Of a stretch of 35,109 bases of DNA, positions 32,172-35,109 are shown in pieces. Numbering within the stretch: the stretch's first letter is position 1; every line of letters starts with the position of its first letter. Below the pieces are notes generated by a model, which did not search any database, was not told the origin of the DNA, and worked only from the letters and a program-made list of their open reading frames with translations. A program made the position numbers and the translations under genes. Origin of the DNA: Ruminococcus flavefaciens FD-1 (lineage in GTDB: Bacteria > Bacillota > Clostridia > Oscillospirales > Ruminococcaceae); contig ACOK01000074.1 in assembly GCA_000174895.1 (NCBI GenBank), positions 1 to 35,109 on the forward strand. The letters are read 5' to 3'.

Positions 32172-32411
32172 GGCGTCCCCACGCCTTATCCCTATATGGA
32201 CAGATGAGATACCGCCGAAGCGGCATACATACCCCATGCCCCGTCCCCACGGAGCAGTGCCCAATAATATATATCACGTAAGATCATCGAAATCCCGTCG
32301 ATGATTATTCCCCATAAGACCGCAATACATCTGAATCCCCCGTATTACCGCCTTACTTCTTATATTTACCCATACCATTTGCCGTCCCCACGGCTTATCA
32401 TGACAGATGAG
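32172..32411. repeat. Three stem-loops with a constant TCCCCA loop
   Basis: Loops TCCCCA are closed by different but complementary stems: GGCG/CGCC (32172-32185), CCG/CGG (32241-32252) and GCCG/CGGC (32381-32394). The first and third are followed by TTATC and, shortly after, GACAGATGAG. Another stem ATCATCGA/TCGATGAT lies at 32283-32305. No gene is visible in 32147-32412. Confidence 0.55.
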
Positions 32412-32412
32412 T

Positions 32413-32538
32413 TCATTTTTCGCCTAAAATCCAAGCTGTAGTTGCGAGCAGATCGAATATTCCTGATACCCGGTCGAGAATATCACCGATTACCCCTAAT
32501 CGCCATATTCTGCTGCTTCTGTTGGTTCTGATGTCCAT
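32413..32538 (-). CDS. 41-residue protein coupled to the SPFH gene
   Basis: The ATG at 32538 overlaps the SPFH stop by one base (TAATG), and a GGAGG inside the SPFH end lies 10 bases upstream. It encodes a basic start (RTNRSSRIWR) and a hydrophobic/amphipathic segment GIFDLLATTAWIL. Such coupling strongly suggests real translation. It may be a membrane-associated helper of the SPFH protein; no family is known to me. Confidence 0.55.
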   Translation of the reverse strand: MDIRTNRSSRIWRLGVIGDILDRVSGIFDLLATTAWILGEK

Positions 32539-33467
32539 TATTCATTTTCCTCCGGCTGAACAGGCTGTGTTGTTTCAGGAACTCTGTAGGACTGTGATGC
32601 TGTGTCATCTTCAAGATCCACATTTATCAGAAGTCCGCTGTCGCTGCCCGTGACCTTAGGCATAACGCCGTTCCATTTCTGAATCTGCTCATAAGCTATT
32701 ACCTTATTTGAAAGTGATTCCTCAAGGAGCTTATTCGCATCCGCCTGAGCCTGAGCTTCGGCAAGAATTGCCTCCGCCTCTGCATTAGCTGCGATGACCT
32801 TCTTTTCAGCTTCGGTCTTGGCTATTACCTTAGCCTGTTCCTGTTCTGTCTTGGTCTTCAGAAGATTCTGTTCAGCTACCTGTTTTGCTTCGATCGCTGT
32901 GTTGAATTCAGCAGAGAAATCGAAGTTTACGATATTGAATTTTTCAATGTAGATACCATAGCTGTTAAGCTTTTTGTCAAGATCGCTCTTTACTTCGTCA
33001 CCAACAGCGGCACGTTCTGTAATGAGCTGTTCTGCGGTATACTTTGCAGTTGCCGACTTCATGCATTCCTGTACCACGGGAGTGATAAGGACTGTCTGAT
33101 AATCAACGCCGACATTCTTGTACATATCCGCTGACTTATCCGAAACGAGCCTGTAGTTTACGGCGATGGTACTGCTTACCGTCTGAAGATCCTTTGAAAC
33201 AGCCGATGCAGGAGTTTCGTAAACCTGTATCTTATTGGACATACTCTCTACCTGCTGGATGAATGGAGCCTTCACATGGAAGCCCTCAGTGAATGAGGTC
33301 TCGGCAACCTTGCCAAGAGTAAGTATTACGCCCGTATTACCTGCGGGAACTATTGTAAATGAGCTTGCTGCAAGACCGATGGCAGCTAAAGCAATAACTG
33401 CGATCTTTACGCCCTTGAAGCTTTTTTTGATGGAACCATCTTTATTGAGTTCCTGTATCTTGTTCAT
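32538..33467 (-). CDS. SPFH/band 7 (prohibitin-like) membrane protein
   Basis: A 309-residue SPFH-domain protein. A membrane segment at about 20-42 (VKIAVIALAAIGLAASSFTI) is followed by the band 7 domain (about 40-200; VPAGNTGVILTLGKV) and a long Ala/Glu/Lys/Gln coiled coil (about 195-260) used for ring assembly. Bacterial members organise membrane microdomains or control proteases such as FtsH. The C-terminal tail is acidic and Pro-rich. ATG 33467 has GGAG about 8 bases upstream. It lies 55 bp behind the DUF1232 gene and is joined to the 41-aa gene, so it is central in the operon 34267-32413. Confidence 0.93.
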   Translation of the reverse strand: MNKIQELNKDGSIKKSFKGVKIAVIALAAIGLAASSFTIVPAGNTGVILTLGKVAETSFTEGFHVKAPFIQQVESMSNKIQVYETPASAVSKDLQTVSSTIAVNYRLVSDKSADMYKNVGVDYQTVLITPVVQECMKSATAKYTAEQLITERAAVGDEVKSDLDKKLNSYGIYIEKFNIVNFDFSAEFNTAIEAKQVAEQNLLKTKTEQEQAKVIAKTEAEKKVIAANAEAEAILAEAQAQADANKLLEESLSNKVIAYEQIQKWNGVMPKVTGSDSGLLINVDLEDDTASQSYRVPETTQPVQPEENE

Positions 33468-33522
33468 AAACTTTCTCCAGTTCTATATCATTATATATTT
33501 CAGGTGATATCTGCCTGTTTGG

Positions 33523-33669
33523 TTATAAGCTTTTTTCCTTTTTGTGTTTGAGTGCATGACCGAGCATCATTACGAGTATATCGTCTATCGGACCCGGTGC
33601 CAGATCGTTCGGGGATAAAACATAAACGAGAACCAATAATGTGATGATTATTTTTCCTGTGTTATTCAT
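33523..33669 (-). CDS. Short DUF1232-type membrane protein
   Basis: A 48-residue protein: one membrane segment (IIITLLVLVYVL, about 6-18) running into SPNDLAPGPIDDILVMML, the core of the DUF1232 motif (usually SPxDxxPd-x-DD). It ends with a Lys-rich tail. ATG 33669 has AGGAGGA 5 bases upstream; the longer open frame before it overlaps the DUF1836 gene and has no ribosome site. Length is about the minimum for the family. It sits between the regulator and the SPFH gene in the operon, which suggests a membrane function shared with SPFH. Confidence 0.78.
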   Translation of the reverse strand: MNNTGKIIITLLVLVYVLSPNDLAPGPIDDILVMMLGHALKHKKEKSL

Positions 33670-33691
33670 GTACATCCTCCTATTCTCGGGG

Positions 33692-34267
33692 TCACGCCCC
33701 GAATTCATCAAGTATAACTTTAAGTCCCTTTTCCATTTCGGATTTGAGGTAACCACTTCGGTAAGCAATGATCATGACGTACATAGCCTTTTTCAGCTTG
33801 ACCTCATCGGTGATCTCACTGGCATACTCTTCAACTTCATGCTCGACCAGCTCTTTTATCTCATCGGTATTGAATTTTCCTCTTTCCTCAGCCTCGAAAA
33901 TTATCTTGCACAGGATATTGTACAGCAGCTCGTCTGCGATGATATCGTCCGAAGTATCCTCAACGTCACCGTTGACGTAAACCATCAGGTTAGCGATATC
34001 GTCAAGCTTCATAGCGCCTCTGAGCATATTTATCAGCAGAATTCTGAGGACCTGCTGCTGCGTATACTTCTTTCTGCCTCTTGTAGGAGAGACCCAGCCA
34101 CGCTTTATCCAGTTCTGGATAGTCGTGCCTTCGAGACCTGTAAGCTTGGAGAGCTGTGAGAGCGTAAGCCCGCCTGTCGCTTCGAGTATTGGGGAAATGA
34201 GTGAAAAAGCAGCGTCTTTAGCCTGCCCGGAGTATTTCATGGTTGTTCCTGGTATGAATCGATTCAA
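33692..34267 (-). CDS. DUF1836 DNA-binding protein
   Basis: A 191-residue protein with a MerR-like helix-turn-helix at about 30-80 (GLTLSQLSKLTGLEGTTIQN then WIKRGWVSPTRGRKKY), followed by the helical DUF1836 region (LRILLINMLRGAMKLDDIAN, EYASEITDEVKLKKAMYVM). It is probably a transcription factor controlling its own operon; ligand unknown. The start is uncertain: TTG 34267 lies 10 bases after AGGAG, and ATG 34240 lies 6 bases after AGGA; the first fits the short leader from the promoter at 34299. A perfect palindrome in that promoter is a likely binding site. Confidence 0.85.
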   Translation of the reverse strand: MNRFIPGTTMKYSGQAKDAAFSLISPILEATGGLTLSQLSKLTGLEGTTIQNWIKRGWVSPTRGRKKYTQQQVLRILLINMLRGAMKLDDIANLMVYVNGDVEDTSDDIIADELLYNILCKIIFEAEERGKFNTDEIKELVEHEVEEYASEITDEVKLKKAMYVMIIAYRSGYLKSEMEKGLKVILDEFGA

Positions 34268-34298
34268 AGTTCAACATCTCCTCTCACGTGATGATATG

Positions 34299-34327
34299 AT
34301 TATATCATAAGTTCATATGAACCGCAA
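34299..34327 (-). promoter_or_regulatory. DUF1836 operon promoter with palindrome in the spacer
   Basis: Minus strand: weak -35 TTGCGG (34322-34327), 17-bp spacer, TATAAT (34299-34304). The spacer and the edge of the -35 hold the perfect 12-bp palindrome GTTCATATGAAC (34311-34322). A MerR-like activator or a repressor could bind there. Confidence 0.68.
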
Positions 34328-35109
34328 CTGTGTTCTGATGATAAAAACAAGCATTTCCGGACGCTTTTCAATATTTTTTGTAATATATCTTCTCCTCTCT
34401 TATTTTTTCATCATTTTTCTCGCTTTTTCAAATCTGCGCATAATAATAAAAACACCGCATATAACCGTGGTATTCATATGGCAACTTTATATGTATTTAT
34501 CGGTGCTATCTCTCTCTTTAGTTTTTTTAAATTATTCTATACGAATATATGGATATCCGATTTACAATCTCATGTCTTCTGTCTGATAGAGCTCTTATTG
34601 TAATTTCTCTATAGTCTTCAGTTTTTGATCATATTCATATCTTTGTAATTATTTTACATCTCTTAAAATCTTTTTTTAATTTTTCTCTCTTTATATTTCT
34701 TCTAATATTTATAAAATTTCTTATTTATCTTACCATATATAATTTACATTTTCTGATCTTTTCATAATATTTAGGTATATTTTCTGATTCTGATCATTCT
34801 ATCATGTTGTTTTGATATTTTCTTATATAATTGTTCTTGTTATCTTTTTTATTGTTATCTGTATTTACTTTTCTACATATACTTTATACATGCTTTTTAA
34901 ATTTATATCTTTTATGAGAACCATTCCATTACTTATCATTGAAATAATTTATTTCTAATTTATTTCAAATCTTTTTGACTGAATTAATACTTGAGTATCT
35001 AATCAATATCTTTCTTATTTTTGTCAATTACTTTAGTACCTTCATATACGTATACTTTAATATTACTATGATCTTGTATATTATTCCATTATATTCAATT
35101 AATCTATTT
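34328..35109. other. AT-rich stretch without a credible gene
   Basis: No open frame here has a ribosome site or family resemblance. Two hand-counted lines (34621-34740) have 19 G or C in 120 bases, and 34681-34740 has no G at all on the plus strand. Short words such as TTTTCTGAT recur. No clean hairpin, promoter pair or tRNA was found. Confidence 0.7.

Noticed and set aside
34317..34586. Plus-strand open frame of 89 codons
   Set aside because: It overlaps the DUF1836 promoter, has no ribosome site and is hydrophobic only because the DNA is T-rich.

Overview
The window looks like a chromosomal segment of a low-to-moderate GC, spore-lineage Firmicute close to Ruminococcus (Oscillospiraceae). 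I infer this from a spoVS-type gene, AGGAGG ribosome sites, TTGACA/TATAAT promoters, a catabolic pyruvate phosphate dikinase and Thr/Glu-rich linkers on exported proteins. No rRNA, tRNA or CRISPR array was seen.

Left part (1-9880). A TPR-like protein and a divergent OmpR-type two-component pair come first. The kinase has an unusually long low-complexity ectodomain with a 12-Asp run and a Trp-rich patch. Next are a TerD-AIM24 pair whose TerD protein carries about ten Asn/Gln-rich repeats, a ParB-like/Nudix pair, and a PadR-DUF2812 pair.

Middle (9882-20512). This is an integration hot spot at the 3' end of ppdK, the intact gene at 20480-23107. The last codons of ppdK occur three times: perfectly at 9882-9917 (A) and 20477-20512 (C), and in diverged form at about 16818-16847 (B). 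B and C are also followed by a flank of about 175 bp that is about 95% identical and collinear. I read this as two related elements stacked in tandem. Element 1 (A to B) encodes a large serine recombinase that ends inside site A, a two-gene ATPase + RloB-like TOPRIM module behind a promoter bracketed by twin palindromes, and a graveyard of dndB and dndA fragments plus an AAA_14/DUF4143 ATPase pseudogene. Element 2 (B to C, period 3659 bp) has no recombinase. It carries a four-gene operon: a second, different ATPase + RloB pair, a 61-aa protein and a class III cyclase-like protein. This operon is the best candidate for an undescribed defence-type system.

Right part (20480-35109). After ppdK come a 163-bp MITE-like palindrome, an esterase lipoprotein overlapping glmU, a DUF4236 protein, a YmdB-type phosphodiesterase, spoVS, recG, a YwqG/DUF1963 protein and a PdaA-like deacetylase. 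A minus-strand group follows: DUF1836 regulator, short DUF1232 protein, SPFH protein and a coupled 41-aa protein. The last 780 bp is very AT-rich, has a G-poor plus strand, and has no credible gene.
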